Assembly: GCF_030316135.1 (NCBI RefSeq)
Contig: NZ_CP128185.1
Coordinates: 4,030,001 to 4,094,000, forward strand
Length of the DNA: 64,000 bases
DNA from: Aliiglaciecola sp. LCG003
GTDB taxonomy: Bacteria > Pseudomonadota > Gammaproteobacteria > Enterobacterales > Alteromonadaceae
Direction of reading: 5' to 3'
Below are positions 39,151-48,329 of this stretch, in pieces. The stretch's first letter is position 1, and each line of letters opens with the position of its first letter. The translations under genes were made by a program, and so were the position numbers. The notes beneath the pieces are model-generated. The model saw only the letters and a program-made list of their open reading frames with translations. It did not search any database and was not told the origin of the DNA.

Positions 39151-39182
39151 AGGTCATCCCAGCAAAACAGTTGGGATGACCT
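39151..39182. terminator. hairpin between convergent M14 peptidase and sortase genes
   Basis: A perfect 11-bp inverted repeat AGGTCATCCCA / TGGGATGACCT with a 10-base loop sits between two convergent genes. No T-run follows on either strand, but the stem is strong. Confidence 0.65.
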
Positions 39183-39200
39183 AACAACATTGGCATTATT

Positions 39201-39803
39201 TCACAACAGAACGGCCCTCACCACGTACCTGAGTTCTGGGTTAGGCTCTATACCTGCAAATGGATAACAGGTAATTAAGGTCAACACGTTATCTCCTGTG
39301 GATTCAGTCAATTCCACTTGGCTTTGATGGGCGATGCGAATATCGGCAACTTCATAACGACTTTTGTGCTTGGCGGTTTCGGTCGTGATCACATCGCCCA
39401 CTTGTAGCTTTTGTAATATCGCAAAGTGGGTGTCACGGTGTCCGGAAATTACCGCATTACCCTGTTCTCCAGGCATCGAAGTACTGCTCATATGACCGGG
39501 ACCAAAAGCTAAAACCCGTCCAGATGCTCCCGACAATACATAGAAGTCTTCCTGCGCCAGAGTTAGTTTAGCTACCGGATAGGTATCGGCCCACGCCCAA
39601 GGGGATACCGGCTGGCCAGAGGCAAGACTTTGATTCCAAGCATCCTCTATCAAATATTGGGCAAGCACTGCTTTGACATGAATGTAGCCGCTAGCGGCAA
39701 ACAAATATGTACTGGCGACAAAGCAGCACAGCGCCCATTTGTAACGCCACATGCCCTGCCGAAGTCTAACCCTTAGTGGCTTTTTGTGAAAATGACCGTA
39801 CAT
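39201..39803 (-). CDS. class GN sortase of the proteobacterial dedicated sortase system
   Basis: A membrane-anchored cysteine transpeptidase of about 200 residues. It has one N-terminal membrane helix (WALCCFVASTYLFAASGYI), the catalytic His in VISGHRDTHF, the Cys in LTLITCYPF and the Arg in ELRYVVRA. Proteobacterial class GN sortases serve one dedicated substrate encoded next door, here the LPQTA protein. The start is uncertain: ATGs at 39839, 39803 and 39752 are in frame. The first two overlap the end of the target gene, so the genes are coupled in any of these readings except the last. Confidence 0.92.
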   Translation of the reverse strand: MYGHFHKKPLRVRLRQGMWRYKWALCCFVASTYLFAASGYIHVKAVLAQYLIEDAWNQSLASGQPVSPWAWADTYPVAKLTLAQEDFYVLSGASGRVLAFGPGHMSSTSMPGEQGNAVISGHRDTHFAILQKLQVGDVITTETAKHKSRYEVADIRIAHQSQVELTESTGDNVLTLITCYPFAGIEPNPELRYVVRAVLL

Positions 39804-41911
39804 ATACCCATACTCAATAATAATAGACCTAACATCCATTGCAGTTGCGCTGATGTAGCAGTTTGTGGCAACGACCCTACAGCGTGAAGTTGGCCTTTAG
39901 GCCGATGGGACTTAACCGTAGTGTCTTGGCTGATATCTAATGCTGTTGGGGTCACATCTACCGCCACCAGACTGGTCATTTCACTGACCAAATGATGAGC
40001 CATGGCAAGGTGTTCAATTTGTTGATTTATAGCTTCTGCTTCCCCTCCAAATACTCTATCCCTGCCAAGTTGAGCTATTTTGCGCCTAGCCCAGAGAACA
40101 TCTAACCCCCTTTGGTTGGCACTTTGTTGCAACGACAAGCTCTTCTGCCAAAATTGATGTTTTAAACTGCCAGTGAGCTTGAGATTATCCAACGGCAGAG
40201 CCGATTTATAGCTCACCATCACAGGTTCGCCTTTATATAAGTCAGGTAAGTTGCTCGGATATACCTCTACGTTTGTAGAAAAATTCATCGATAGGTCTGC
40301 CAGCACAGGGTGAGTCAATTTGCTGAATAACTGCTGCATATTTTGCTGCACATTATCGATAGAGCCAATATAGCTGAAAGTGCCCTTGCCCATTCTGGCG
40401 GCCTCAGTCATAAAAAAGCTATTTGGCGCTGAACCTATGCCAACCGTAAACAGGCGGCTTTTTTGTAGATTTGCATGAATATATTCAAATAGTTGATTTT
40501 CGTTACCCACAGAGCCATCGGTAATAAATATCACTTGGCGAATTCGCTCTGTTTGCTCGGGCTGATTACCTAATGCCAATTGCAGCGCAGCCAACATTTC
40601 AGTACCACCATCAGCGCTCAAAGCATTAATGTAAGTAAGTGCTCGCTTTTTGTTTTCCGTACTAGCAAAATTAGCCGAATTCCACATTTTGCTCGCTGTA
40701 GAGTCGAATTGCACCAGATTAAAACTGTCAGTTTCTGGTAGGTGTTCAACCGCATAATAAAGCGCTTGCTTGGCTTGCTGCATTGATTCTCCAGACATAG
40801 AGCCTGAAGTATCAATCACAAAGATAACCTCTCTGGCGATACTGGTATCCTGAGCATCAACATCGGGAGGCATCATCATTACCATGCCATAAAATCCGTC
40901 TTCTCCTTGCTGTATAAAATGCGCTGCTCTAGGCAATTGACTAGGGCTTGGCTGCCAGCTCAACACAAAATCTTGGTTAGCTATCATATCTTGCTGCAAT
41001 GAGATTTCGTAACGGCCCTGTCCTTTCTCTGCGGTGTGTATAGGATGGAATTCGCTGTCAATCTGCTCAAGCTCAAAACCGGGGTTAAGCCGCACATCTA
41101 TCGATACCTTGTTTAATCTTTCAATATGATCCTCATTCGCCACGCCGGTTGTGGAGGGGGATTTATAACTTGGCTGGGTTAATGCCCACCCGCTATGACC
41201 GATTTCAGCACCATCACTAGCCGTTTCATTGGAGGGCAAATAGCGCTCAGTGATCGTGGTTGGAAAGCGCAGACTAAACGTCCCCCCTTGATATTGAACC
41301 CCTTGTTGATATTCGATAGTCACTTGTATCGATTCACCCGGACCAATATTGGCCACCGAGTTTTTAAACAAGTTCGGCCGTTGTTGTTCCAACAAACTGG
41401 CTTTTTTGCCCTCGCGCTTGGCCTGTTTATAAATTTCTTTGGCTTTTTTGTTAGGATGAATCTGTCCAACTATAGTGCGTTCACCTATCTGCATTTGCAG
41501 ATGGTCCACCGCAGCGTTTTCAGGCAGCGGAAATACATAGATACCATTTACCCAATCATCACTGGTATTGGTAAATACTTGCGTCACCGTTGCCCGTGCA
41601 ACCAAACCGCTAATGTTGATATCCACACGCGTATCTAATAACGGCGAGAGTAAATACCCTGCTTGACCTTCTTTTTGAAGAAACATACTACCTTGCTCAA
41701 CGTGCTGATAGTTTTCTACATATACATTTGGTAGAGATTGTTGTGCTGTATGCCCATTAAAGGCTTCGTAGGAAAGGTTGATATTTAATTTAGACTGGGA
41801 CGAATCCTGCGCTTTGTTTTCATTGTTAAGTAACAGCGGCATTGCATATTGCAATGCCCCGATTAACAATAATAACAACAGCACAATGACAAACCTCATG
41901 CGCTTGATCAC
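39773..41911 (-). CDS. marine proteobacterial sortase target protein (VIT + VWA)
   Basis: This 712-residue exported protein has an N-terminal hydrophobic signal/anchor and then a VIT domain (about 85-220; LVARATVTQVFTNTSDDWVNG). A von Willebrand A domain follows with the MIDAS motif DTSGSMS near residue 367, and a further beta-rich region. The C-terminus carries a sorting signal: LPQTA at 681-685, a hydrophobic helix, then the short tail TKSH. This is the single substrate expected for the adjacent sortase. The start appears to be GTG 41911 with an upstream GGAAGG; ATG 41899 is the alternative. Confidence 0.93.
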   Translation of the reverse strand: MIKRMRFVIVLLLLLLIGALQYAMPLLLNNENKAQDSSQSKLNINLSYEAFNGHTAQQSLPNVYVENYQHVEQGSMFLQKEGQAGYLLSPLLDTRVDINISGLVARATVTQVFTNTSDDWVNGIYVFPLPENAAVDHLQMQIGERTIVGQIHPNKKAKEIYKQAKREGKKASLLEQQRPNLFKNSVANIGPGESIQVTIEYQQGVQYQGGTFSLRFPTTITERYLPSNETASDGAEIGHSGWALTQPSYKSPSTTGVANEDHIERLNKVSIDVRLNPGFELEQIDSEFHPIHTAEKGQGRYEISLQQDMIANQDFVLSWQPSPSQLPRAAHFIQQGEDGFYGMVMMMPPDVDAQDTSIAREVIFVIDTSGSMSGESMQQAKQALYYAVEHLPETDSFNLVQFDSTASKMWNSANFASTENKKRALTYINALSADGGTEMLAALQLALGNQPEQTERIRQVIFITDGSVGNENQLFEYIHANLQKSRLFTVGIGSAPNSFFMTEAARMGKGTFSYIGSIDNVQQNMQQLFSKLTHPVLADLSMNFSTNVEVYPSNLPDLYKGEPVMVSYKSALPLDNLKLTGSLKHQFWQKSLSLQQSANQRGLDVLWARRKIAQLGRDRVFGGEAEAINQQIEHLAMAHHLVSEMTSLVAVDVTPTALDISQDTTVKSHRPKGQLHAVGSLPQTATSAQLQWMLGLLLLSMGICTVIFTKSH

Positions 41912-41921
41912 GGTCCTTCCC

Positions 41922-42656
41922 CTACTGATTGGCTGCAGTCATTGAAACCTGACCCTGAGCAATTCTTACTAATACACGGCGGTCAAAAAAGAAGTCTTCG
42001 TTAGATGATTGGGCAGATACCGGCTGTGCCTCACCTATAGCATAAGTAAGTACCCGCTTACCATTCACTCCTTTACCTTCCAGATAGCTTTTGACACTCA
42101 ATACTCGCTGTTGGGACAAACCTTGATTGTAAACATCGTCACCACGAGCGTCAGCGAAACCTGTAAGGGTGACCTGCAACTTTGGATTGCCGTTGAGACC
42201 CTTAGCGACCAAATCTAACTGACCTTTGAAGTGTTCTTCCAAAACATAGGAACCGGTTCGAAATTGAATGTTTGACTCGATATCCTGCATCACTCGTTCA
42301 ATTTCGTGATCCATCGCGACTAACTGCATTTGACTAGCACTTTGTGCCTGTTCATATTGTTGTTGCAATGCCACTAGTTGGCTATCTCGACGGGACAACT
42401 GGGCATGGGTTTGGGCCAATTCAACGGCCGCAGAATCAAGTTTTTCATCATTATTGACATCTTCAGCGATTAAAATACCCATTATCCCGCCCACAATTGC
42501 ACCAACGGGGCCGCCGACCAGAGCGCCCGCAGCCGCACCGGATCCGAATCCGAACATCTGATTGGTTTGTTCTTCTTTGCTCGCGGAAGAGGCGAAAGAG
42601 GATGTTGACAGGCTTAATGCCAGCAGGGTCAGTGGCAATATAATACGTTTTTTCAT
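41922..42656 (-). CDS. pdsO: sortase-associated OmpA-like protein PdsO
   Basis: This 244-residue envelope protein has a signal peptide (cleavage likely after SSFA), a glycine-zipper-like hydrophobic segment (GSGAAAGALVGGPVGAIVGG, about 39-58), a short coiled coil and a C-terminal OmpA-like peptidoglycan-binding domain (VTLTGFADARGD ... LSQQRVLSV). The gene starts the pdsO-target-sortase operon, ten bases before the target gene. It is divergent from the PdsR gene, separated by about 215 bases. Confidence 0.92.
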   Translation of the reverse strand: MKKRIILPLTLLALSLSTSSFASSASKEEQTNQMFGFGSGAAAGALVGGPVGAIVGGIMGILIAEDVNNDEKLDSAAVELAQTHAQLSRRDSQLVALQQQYEQAQSASQMQLVAMDHEIERVMQDIESNIQFRTGSYVLEEHFKGQLDLVAKGLNGNPKLQVTLTGFADARGDDVYNQGLSQQRVLSVKSYLEGKGVNGKRVLTYAIGEAQPVSAQSSNEDFFFDRRVLVRIAQGQVSMTAANQ

Positions 42657-42871
42657 TAGTGTTCTCCAAAGGTAGGCAGGGATTAAGATATCGTTGTTGT
42701 TTCACTGCAGATAAGTAAAACGCGATTTTCTGGCGAATTGTGGGAGCAATAATGGCAATGTGGTGAGCAAATGTGGCGAAAAAATGGAAATTACCGCATA
42801 GCCGACAAAAGGGCATGGGTTGAAGAATTTTTTACGATATAGTTGTTGATAACAACTTAAGCGGTAGTCCT

Positions 42872-43564
42872 ATGTCAAAACGTATAGCCATTGTGGAAGA
42901 TGACCCAGCCATTCGGGAAAATTATGCATCTGCTCTGCAGAAACAAGGATATGAAGTACTCACTTATAGCAGTCGAATTGATGCTGAGCGTGCGTTTACC
43001 CAGCGCTTACCCGACTTGGCAGTTGTGGATATAGGTTTGAACGAAGAAATAGATGGTGGTTTTATGTTGTGCCAGCAACTAAGATCTTTGTCCAAAACGC
43101 TGCCAATCATCTTTTTTACCGCCAGAGATAATGATTACGATACCATTTGCGGTCTGCGCATGGGTGCAGATGACTACCTCACCAAGGATATCAGCTTACC
43201 GCATTTGCTAGCACGAATTGCCGCGCTTTTTCGCCGCACTGCATTGCTTAATCAACCGCAACTCGCTAGCGACTTGATTGAATCAGGGCATTTGCTAATG
43301 GACAGTAACCGCATGACAGTAAGGTGGCAGCAGCAACCAATCGAATTGACTGTAACCGAGTTTTGGATGCTACATGCCATCGCGAAATACGCGGGACACG
43401 TGAAAAGTCGCCAGCAATTAATGGATGAATCGAAGATGGTGGTCGACGACACCACCATCACCTCCCATATAAAGCGCATACGCAAAAAATTTGTGCAGAT
43501 AGACTCTCAGTTTGACCGGATCGAAACTGTCTATGGTATGGGTTACCGCTGGAAAGCCCAATAG
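42872..43564 (+). CDS. pdsR: proteobacterial dedicated sortase system response regulator PdsR
   Basis: This OmpR-family regulator has 230 residues: a receiver domain with D10/D11, phospho-acceptor D53 and a Lys in YLTKD, then a winged-helix DNA-binding domain (about 135-228, TVTEFWMLHAIAKYAGHVKSR and VYGMGYRWK). It is divergent from the pdsO-target-sortase operon, which it presumably controls, and lies three bases before the kinase gene. Confidence 0.92.
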   Translation: MSKRIAIVEDDPAIRENYASALQKQGYEVLTYSSRIDAERAFTQRLPDLAVVDIGLNEEIDGGFMLCQQLRSLSKTLPIIFFTARDNDYDTICGLRMGADDYLTKDISLPHLLARIAALFRRTALLNQPQLASDLIESGHLLMDSNRMTVRWQQQPIELTVTEFWMLHAIAKYAGHVKSRQQLMDESKMVVDDTTITSHIKRIRKKFVQIDSQFDRIETVYGMGYRWKAQ

Positions 43565-43567
43565 CTC

Positions 43568-45751
43568 ATGTTTCGCTTACGCTTTGGTATTCGCCTTAAA
43601 CTATTATTCTTGTCGCTGTTTTTATTCGCGATTCCCTGGCTAGGATACAAATATGTCTGGGAACTAGAAAGTTACTTACGTATCGGCCAAGAACAAACCA
43701 TGGAAGGTACTGCTAGAGCGGTGGCTACCGCCCTGCACGAACGCCCGTCGTTATTTGATAGCCAATCTTCCTATTTGCAAGATGTGAAACCGGGCACGGA
43801 TCTGTATGCCCATAAAATAATCGACCCGATCCGTCTGGACGGCAAACTTGATGATTGGCAAGATTACCGTCACTTGTCTTTGCGCTATGCTCAAATGCAA
43901 CTAATTGAGCAAACTACTGCTTATGACCCGCAAAGCTTGCAGTTCGAGCATATGGTTGGGCAATACAACCAGTACTTGTATGCCATGTTTGAAGTCACCG
44001 ATGACACGCTGATTTACCGACCCAACAATAGCTTGCGGGTTGACCGCAATGACTATTTACTGATTGCTGTGACCGACCCTATTGGGGTTTTTCGTCGCTA
44101 TATTGTAGCCCCACAACAATCGGGTTGGGTGAACGCTTACTTACTCGATGACAATCCCGAATCTTATCGGCCCCAAAATCTAGAAACCGCCATTCAAGGT
44201 TTTTGGCAACAAACGCCCAGCGGATACAACATAGAACTGCGTTTTCCACTAGATATCATGTCTAGCAAAATAGCCTTTGCCATCACTGATGTAGATACGC
44301 TGCAAAGCCGTGAAAGAAAATATATTATTGGTACCGCCAACCCCAATCAACCGGATTCCTTGGGGACGGTGTTAATTCCTTCTCCAGAGATTGAAAAAAT
44401 ACTCAAAGGCTTAAAATATTCAAACGCCAGAGTGTGGGTAGTAGACAAGCACATGCGGGTTTTGGCTCGTTCTGGCAGTATTCAGGCCGCAACAGGCGTA
44501 CGATCAGCGCCGGTAAATGGTCGCACAAATGATTGGTGGCAACGGTTTGAGCAAAATTGGTTATTTCCCCTCTACTACCACGTCTTAACCAAGCCGCCGG
44601 CAGATTTTGTTGATGAGCTTGAAAATGCTTATGCGTTAAAAGGTAAGGATCTAGCGGACGCGCTAACAGGCAAGGCCAGCTCTCAATGGCGACTCACACC
44701 TGACAACAAGGCGGTGATTTTGTCAGCGGCTCATCCAATATTTATCGATGACACCGTGATGGGCGCAGTGGTGGTTGAACAGACCACTCACGGTATTCGG
44801 ACGCTGCGAAATCGAGCTTTGGAGCAACTTTTTCATGTGATACTCGCGGTGGTATTTTTAGGCACGAGCGCTTTATTTTTATTCGCATCCCGTATTTCAT
44901 TTCGGATCCGTAAATTACGCAATCAAACCGAGTCTGCGATAGACGAAAATGGCAAAATTTTAACCAATATTCCCCGCTCCGAAACCAAAGACGAAATCGG
45001 TGATCTGTCTCGAACCTTCCATACTGTATTGGACAAATTACAACAATATAATAGCTACTTAGAAAACATGAGCGCTCGTTTGTCCCACGAGTTGCGCACC
45101 CCTGTTGCCATTGTTAAATCGTCTTTAGAGAACCTGTCATTAGAACAATCTGGCGCCAATGGCGCCAATGGCGCCAATGACGATAATGAAAAACAGCAAT
45201 ATATTGAACGGGCTCAAACTGGGATTAATCGGCTAAGTAAAATACTCAGTAACATGAGTGAAGCGACTCGTTTAGAGCAAGCGATTCAATATAGTGATAG
45301 GGAAGAATTTGAATTGAGTGAATTATTGAGAGGTTGCAGCGAAGGCTATGGCGCTGCGTACCCGCAACATCAGTTTGAAACCTCTTTTGGCAATATTCAA
45401 CATAAGCTAACTGGTTCACCGGAGCTTTTCTCGCAGATGCTAGATAAAATTATCGCCAACGCCGTTGAGTTTAGCGCACCTGGCTCGCCTATAAGCATCG
45501 GCTTAACGGTTAAACATAACCAAGTTTACCTTAGCATTGCCAATCAAGGCCCATTACTACCAGAGAATATGCACGAACAGTTGCTCGATTCCATGGTATC
45601 TGTGCGTCGCCAACAAGACGCCGGAGAAACACATTTAGGGCTAGGCTTATATATCGCTAAAATCATCGCTGAATATCACAAGGGTACCATACGCATCAAC
45701 AATCAAGCCGATAAAACAGGTGTTGAGGTCACTATCAGCTTTGATAGCTGA
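43568..45751 (+). CDS. pdsS: proteobacterial dedicated sortase system histidine kinase PdsS
   Basis: This 727-residue membrane kinase has an N-terminal helix (about 8-26), a large periplasmic region of about 400 residues with a carbohydrate-binding-like segment (IDPIRLDGKLDDWQDY), a second helix near 425-450, then HAMP, HisKA with H507 in LSHELRTP, and HATPase (LGLGLYIAKIIAEYHKG). A 9-base repeat gives GANGANGAN just after the HisKA helix. The DGKLDDW motif resembles CBM9-like folds and suggests a polysaccharide ligand, which is inference. Confidence 0.9.
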   Translation: MFRLRFGIRLKLLFLSLFLFAIPWLGYKYVWELESYLRIGQEQTMEGTARAVATALHERPSLFDSQSSYLQDVKPGTDLYAHKIIDPIRLDGKLDDWQDYRHLSLRYAQMQLIEQTTAYDPQSLQFEHMVGQYNQYLYAMFEVTDDTLIYRPNNSLRVDRNDYLLIAVTDPIGVFRRYIVAPQQSGWVNAYLLDDNPESYRPQNLETAIQGFWQQTPSGYNIELRFPLDIMSSKIAFAITDVDTLQSRERKYIIGTANPNQPDSLGTVLIPSPEIEKILKGLKYSNARVWVVDKHMRVLARSGSIQAATGVRSAPVNGRTNDWWQRFEQNWLFPLYYHVLTKPPADFVDELENAYALKGKDLADALTGKASSQWRLTPDNKAVILSAAHPIFIDDTVMGAVVVEQTTHGIRTLRNRALEQLFHVILAVVFLGTSALFLFASRISFRIRKLRNQTESAIDENGKILTNIPRSETKDEIGDLSRTFHTVLDKLQQYNSYLENMSARLSHELRTPVAIVKSSLENLSLEQSGANGANGANDDNEKQQYIERAQTGINRLSKILSNMSEATRLEQAIQYSDREEFELSELLRGCSEGYGAAYPQHQFETSFGNIQHKLTGSPELFSQMLDKIIANAVEFSAPGSPISIGLTVKHNQVYLSIANQGPLLPENMHEQLLDSMVSVRRQQDAGETHLGLGLYIAKIIAEYHKGTIRINNQADKTGVEVTISFDS
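45152..45178 (+). repeat. 9-bp tandem repeat (x3) in the kinase gene
   Basis: Three perfect copies of GGCGCCAAT encode Gly-Ala-Asn three times in the dimerisation region of PdsS, between the HisKA helices. Slippage here would add or remove three residues and keep the frame. Confidence 0.95.
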
Positions 45752-45790
45752 TGTCAGTTGAAGCGCAAGACATAGACTCCAATCAACCCG

Positions 45791-46684
45791 TTATAGCAAC
45801 CAATCTTGCTGTTTGCATTGTTGGATAAACCAGTTAAGGGCTTTGCCCGGTTGCTGTTTGTTCCATGCAATATAAACGGGTATTAGTGGGCGATGCAGAT
45901 AGGTGGTTTTTATAACCAATTGCTGTTGTTCGACCTGCTGCTGAATTAAATGCCGCGGCAGAAAGCCTATACCCAGACCTGACACTTGCGTATCAATCTT
46001 TGCGGACATATTCTGCACTCTGATAATTTGCTTACTTTCAAATAGGCCATGGGATCGAGCCGGTAAAATACGCGCGCTATCGGCTACCACCACCGCCGGA
46101 AAATCAAACATCTGTTCGGCTTCCAGTACGCCGACATAATTCGCCAAAGGATGATGATTAGCCACCGCAAATACAAATTCTACTTCACCCATTTTATGCA
46201 CTTCGTATTGGCCTTTGGGCAACTCACCGGTTACCCCAATGGCAATATCACAGCGTTGTGAATGCAAAGCATCCCAACCGCCGCCCAAGGCTTCTTCAAA
46301 CAAACTGATCTCCACATGTTTGTCCATTAAGCAAAACCGTTGCATAACATCCAGCACTGGCTGGTTGGCAATAATAGTATCTTTGGATATTACCAACTTG
46401 GTCTCCCAGCCGGATTCAACTTGTCGTACTTTTTGCTCAAGCTTTGAGGCTGCCGCAAGTAACGTTTGCCCCTCAGCAAGCAATAACTCACCAGCCTCGG
46501 TCAGCACGGCACGTTGGCCGTTTCGATTGAACAGCTCAACCCCTAAATCCGTTTCGAGTTTTTGCATGGTGTAAGTTAAAGCTGAGGGAACTTTGAAAAG
46601 GGATTTGGCCGCTTGAGCAAAGCTACCTTTTTGCTGAATAGCGTTTAACACACGCAAGGCGTCCAGTGTGATGGCATGATGCAT
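45791..46684 (-). CDS. LysR-family transcriptional regulator
   Basis: This 297-residue LysR-type regulator has an N-terminal winged HTH (LDALRVLNAIQQKGSFAQAAKSL...ALTYTMQKLE) and a C-terminal ligand-binding domain from about residue 90. It is encoded on the same strand downstream of the DoxX and pirin genes. LysR regulators adjacent to pirin/DoxX pairs often control them in response to redox or aromatic stress. The 21-bp dyad upstream of doxX has the T-N11-A pattern LysR proteins use. That link is inference. Confidence 0.9.
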   Translation of the reverse strand: MHHAITLDALRVLNAIQQKGSFAQAAKSLFKVPSALTYTMQKLETDLGVELFNRNGQRAVLTEAGELLLAEGQTLLAAASKLEQKVRQVESGWETKLVISKDTIIANQPVLDVMQRFCLMDKHVEISLFEEALGGGWDALHSQRCDIAIGVTGELPKGQYEVHKMGEVEFVFAVANHHPLANYVGVLEAEQMFDFPAVVVADSARILPARSHGLFESKQIIRVQNMSAKIDTQVSGLGIGFLPRHLIQQQVEQQQLVIKTTYLHRPLIPVYIAWNKQQPGKALNWFIQQCKQQDWLL

Positions 46685-46769
46685 TTAACATTACTCGATA
46701 CTAAAAAAGGGAGTCCACCCAATACTAAGCAAACTCCCCACTTTACACAACTCACTAAGCTAGGCTGGC

Positions 46770-47468
46770 CTACGCAGGTAAATCAAATAGCAATGCGCTA
46801 GCCGTTTGTGCTGAGTGATTGAACAACTCAAGAGCCGATTCTTGCTCTATTTTGGCGCCATCTCCTTGTTCGAGGCTTTCACCAACGACCGACATGGTAC
46901 CTTCGACTTGGTGCACGTAGTATTTTCGCCCCTCGTTGGCAGCAAAGGTAAGCGTCTCACCCGCCAACAAAATAATTTGATGCAAACGGCTATCTTGCTT
47001 AATTTTCAAGGTGCCATTTTCACCCGTAGGCGTGATAATAGTCGTAAGACCCGGGTTGTTACCAAACTGTTTTTGCTGATAGCCTGGCTCGCCGCCCTTC
47101 TCATTTGGTTCTATCCAAATCTGTAAAAAAGTTAACACGTCGGTTTTAGAACCGTTGTATTCGCTGTGCTGCACGCCGCGACCAGCTGACATCAGTTGGA
47201 ATTCACCTTTAGGCAAAGACTGCACATTCCCCATACTGTCTTTATGTTCAATTACGCCCTTGGTCACATAGCTAATAATCTCCATATCACGGTGCCCATG
47301 GGTGCCAAAACCTGCGCCTGCTGCTACAGCATCGTCGTTGATCACCCGCAAAACCGAAAACCCCATGTGTTGTGGATCATAATAGGAACCGAAAGAGAAA
47401 GTATGTTTACTGTCGAGCCAACCAAAATTGGCTTTACCGCGTTCACTGGCTTTTCTGAGCGTAATCAT
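46770..47468 (-). CDS. pirin family protein (YhhW-like quercetinase)
   Basis: This bicupin of 232 residues has the family's metal ligands in FGTHGHRDMEIISYV and GEFQLMSAGRGVQHSEYN (His, His, His, Glu). The sequence is closest to the YhhW type, which can oxidise quercetin in vitro; its natural substrate is unknown. The gene starts nine bases after doxX and precedes the LysR gene, all in one direction. Confidence 0.9.
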   Translation of the reverse strand: MITLRKASERGKANFGWLDSKHTFSFGSYYDPQHMGFSVLRVINDDAVAAGAGFGTHGHRDMEIISYVTKGVIEHKDSMGNVQSLPKGEFQLMSAGRGVQHSEYNGSKTDVLTFLQIWIEPNEKGGEPGYQQKQFGNNPGLTTIITPTGENGTLKIKQDSRLHQIILLAGETLTFAANEGRKYYVHQVEGTMSVVGESLEQGDGAKIEQESALELFNHSAQTASALLFDLPA

Positions 47469-47477
47469 TACAACCTC

Positions 47478-47927
47478 CTATGCATTAATTTTATCTGCGA
47501 TGAATTTATCAAATGCTAGCGTTCCTGAGCCTGAGAAGACTAAAGAAACGGAAGCAGCCAGCAGGGCTAAGGCATATTCATAGCCATTGTTAGACATAAA
47601 CAAACCATGTTGAAAATGTACGCTAAAAATAGCCACTAACATAGTGATCGCTAGTACTACTGACGACGGCCGAGTTAGCAATCCCAGCAATATAAATAAG
47701 CCACCGAAAAACTCGCCGCTACCGGCAAGCAATGCCATCAAATATCCTGGCTGCATGCCAATGGATGCCATCCATTGACCTGTACCTTCCAATCCATACC
47801 CACCAAAGGCACCAAATAATTTTTGCGCACCGTGGGCGATAAATATAATTCCAACCGGAACACGTAACGCCAATGGGCCAAACCCCGCATCAGAAGCCAA
47901 TACCTTTCCTAAAAATAATTTATTCAC
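47478..47927 (-). CDS. DoxX family membrane protein
   Basis: This four-helix membrane protein of 149 residues has the DoxX pattern (LALRVPVGIIFIAHGAQKLFG, FFGGLFILLGLLTR). The frame is open for 61 codons upstream, but GTG at 47927 is chosen: GAGG lies eight bases before it, and the upstream part looks non-coding. An ATG overlapping this site reads into an immediate stop. DoxX proteins are tied to thiosulfate or redox metabolism. It is first in a doxX-pirin-lysR run. Confidence 0.88.
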   Translation of the reverse strand: MNKLFLGKVLASDAGFGPLALRVPVGIIFIAHGAQKLFGAFGGYGLEGTGQWMASIGMQPGYLMALLAGSGEFFGGLFILLGLLTRPSSVVLAITMLVAIFSVHFQHGLFMSNNGYEYALALLAASVSLVFSGSGTLAFDKFIADKINA

Positions 47928-48040
47928 AACATAATCCTCAAAATTTTTGAACCAAAAAGCTTCACAACCCCATTTGAGAAGCTGCTTACTTACATTTATG
48001 ATGAGTATATTGATATTTTTAAGTAATCGAAATCGGACAA

Positions 48041-48061
48041 TTTTGAACTTTAAGTTCAAAA
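48041..48061. promoter_or_regulatory. 21-bp perfect palindrome upstream of doxX
   Basis: Ten-base arms TTTTGAACTT and AAGTTCAAAA surround a single central T. Located 114-134 bases before the doxX start. It fits the T-N11-A dyad of LysR sites (TTGAAC...GTTCAA), and a LysR gene closes this operon. Confidence 0.55.
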
Positions 48062-48236
48062 AATTTGAGCTAACTTCCACTCTATTCTCCATTGCTGGTA
48101 AATAGCCCATTGCAAGGAGAATTCAGCATCAAAATTCACTTTTAAAACTTGACGGTTAAAACCCACTAAACACGACAATTGTTCCAACCCATGACAGATG
48201 AATTGGTCAACTACTGTATGACTATTTATAGCTAAT

Positions 48237-48250
48237 TTGACCCTAGTCAA
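48237..48250. promoter_or_regulatory. FNR/CRP-type box upstream of the Arg/Asp-rich protein
   Basis: TTGACCCTAGTCAA, a perfect TTGAC/GTCAA dyad with 4-base spacer. A TTTTAT -10-like element (48274-48279) lies about 30 bases downstream, the spacing expected for a -41.5 activator site. The gene starts at 48330. Confidence 0.7.
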
Positions 48251-48329
48251 ATTGCAAAGCGTTAAATATGTGATTTTATCCTAAGACGTACGCACGCTAT
48301 TTTAGCTTTAATTACATCTGGAGATAACT

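Larger units (their letters stand above)
47928..48329. other. regulatory region between doxX and the Arg/Asp-rich protein gene
   Basis: These roughly 400 bases separate divergent transcription units and hold two dyads: a 21-bp palindrome near the doxX side (48041-48061) and an FNR-type box (48237-48250) on the other. A minus-strand open frame covers 48056-48250, but it has no homology I recognise and overlaps both dyads, so I treat it as non-coding. Confidence 0.6.

Noticed and set aside
46710-46738. GGGAGT/ACTCCC repeat between pirin and lysR as terminator
   Set aside because: Six-base arms with an 18-base loop and no T-run; too weak to call.
48056-48250. Minus-strand 64-codon frame upstream of doxX
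   Set aside because: No recognisable homology or ribosome site, and it overlaps two regulatory dyads.
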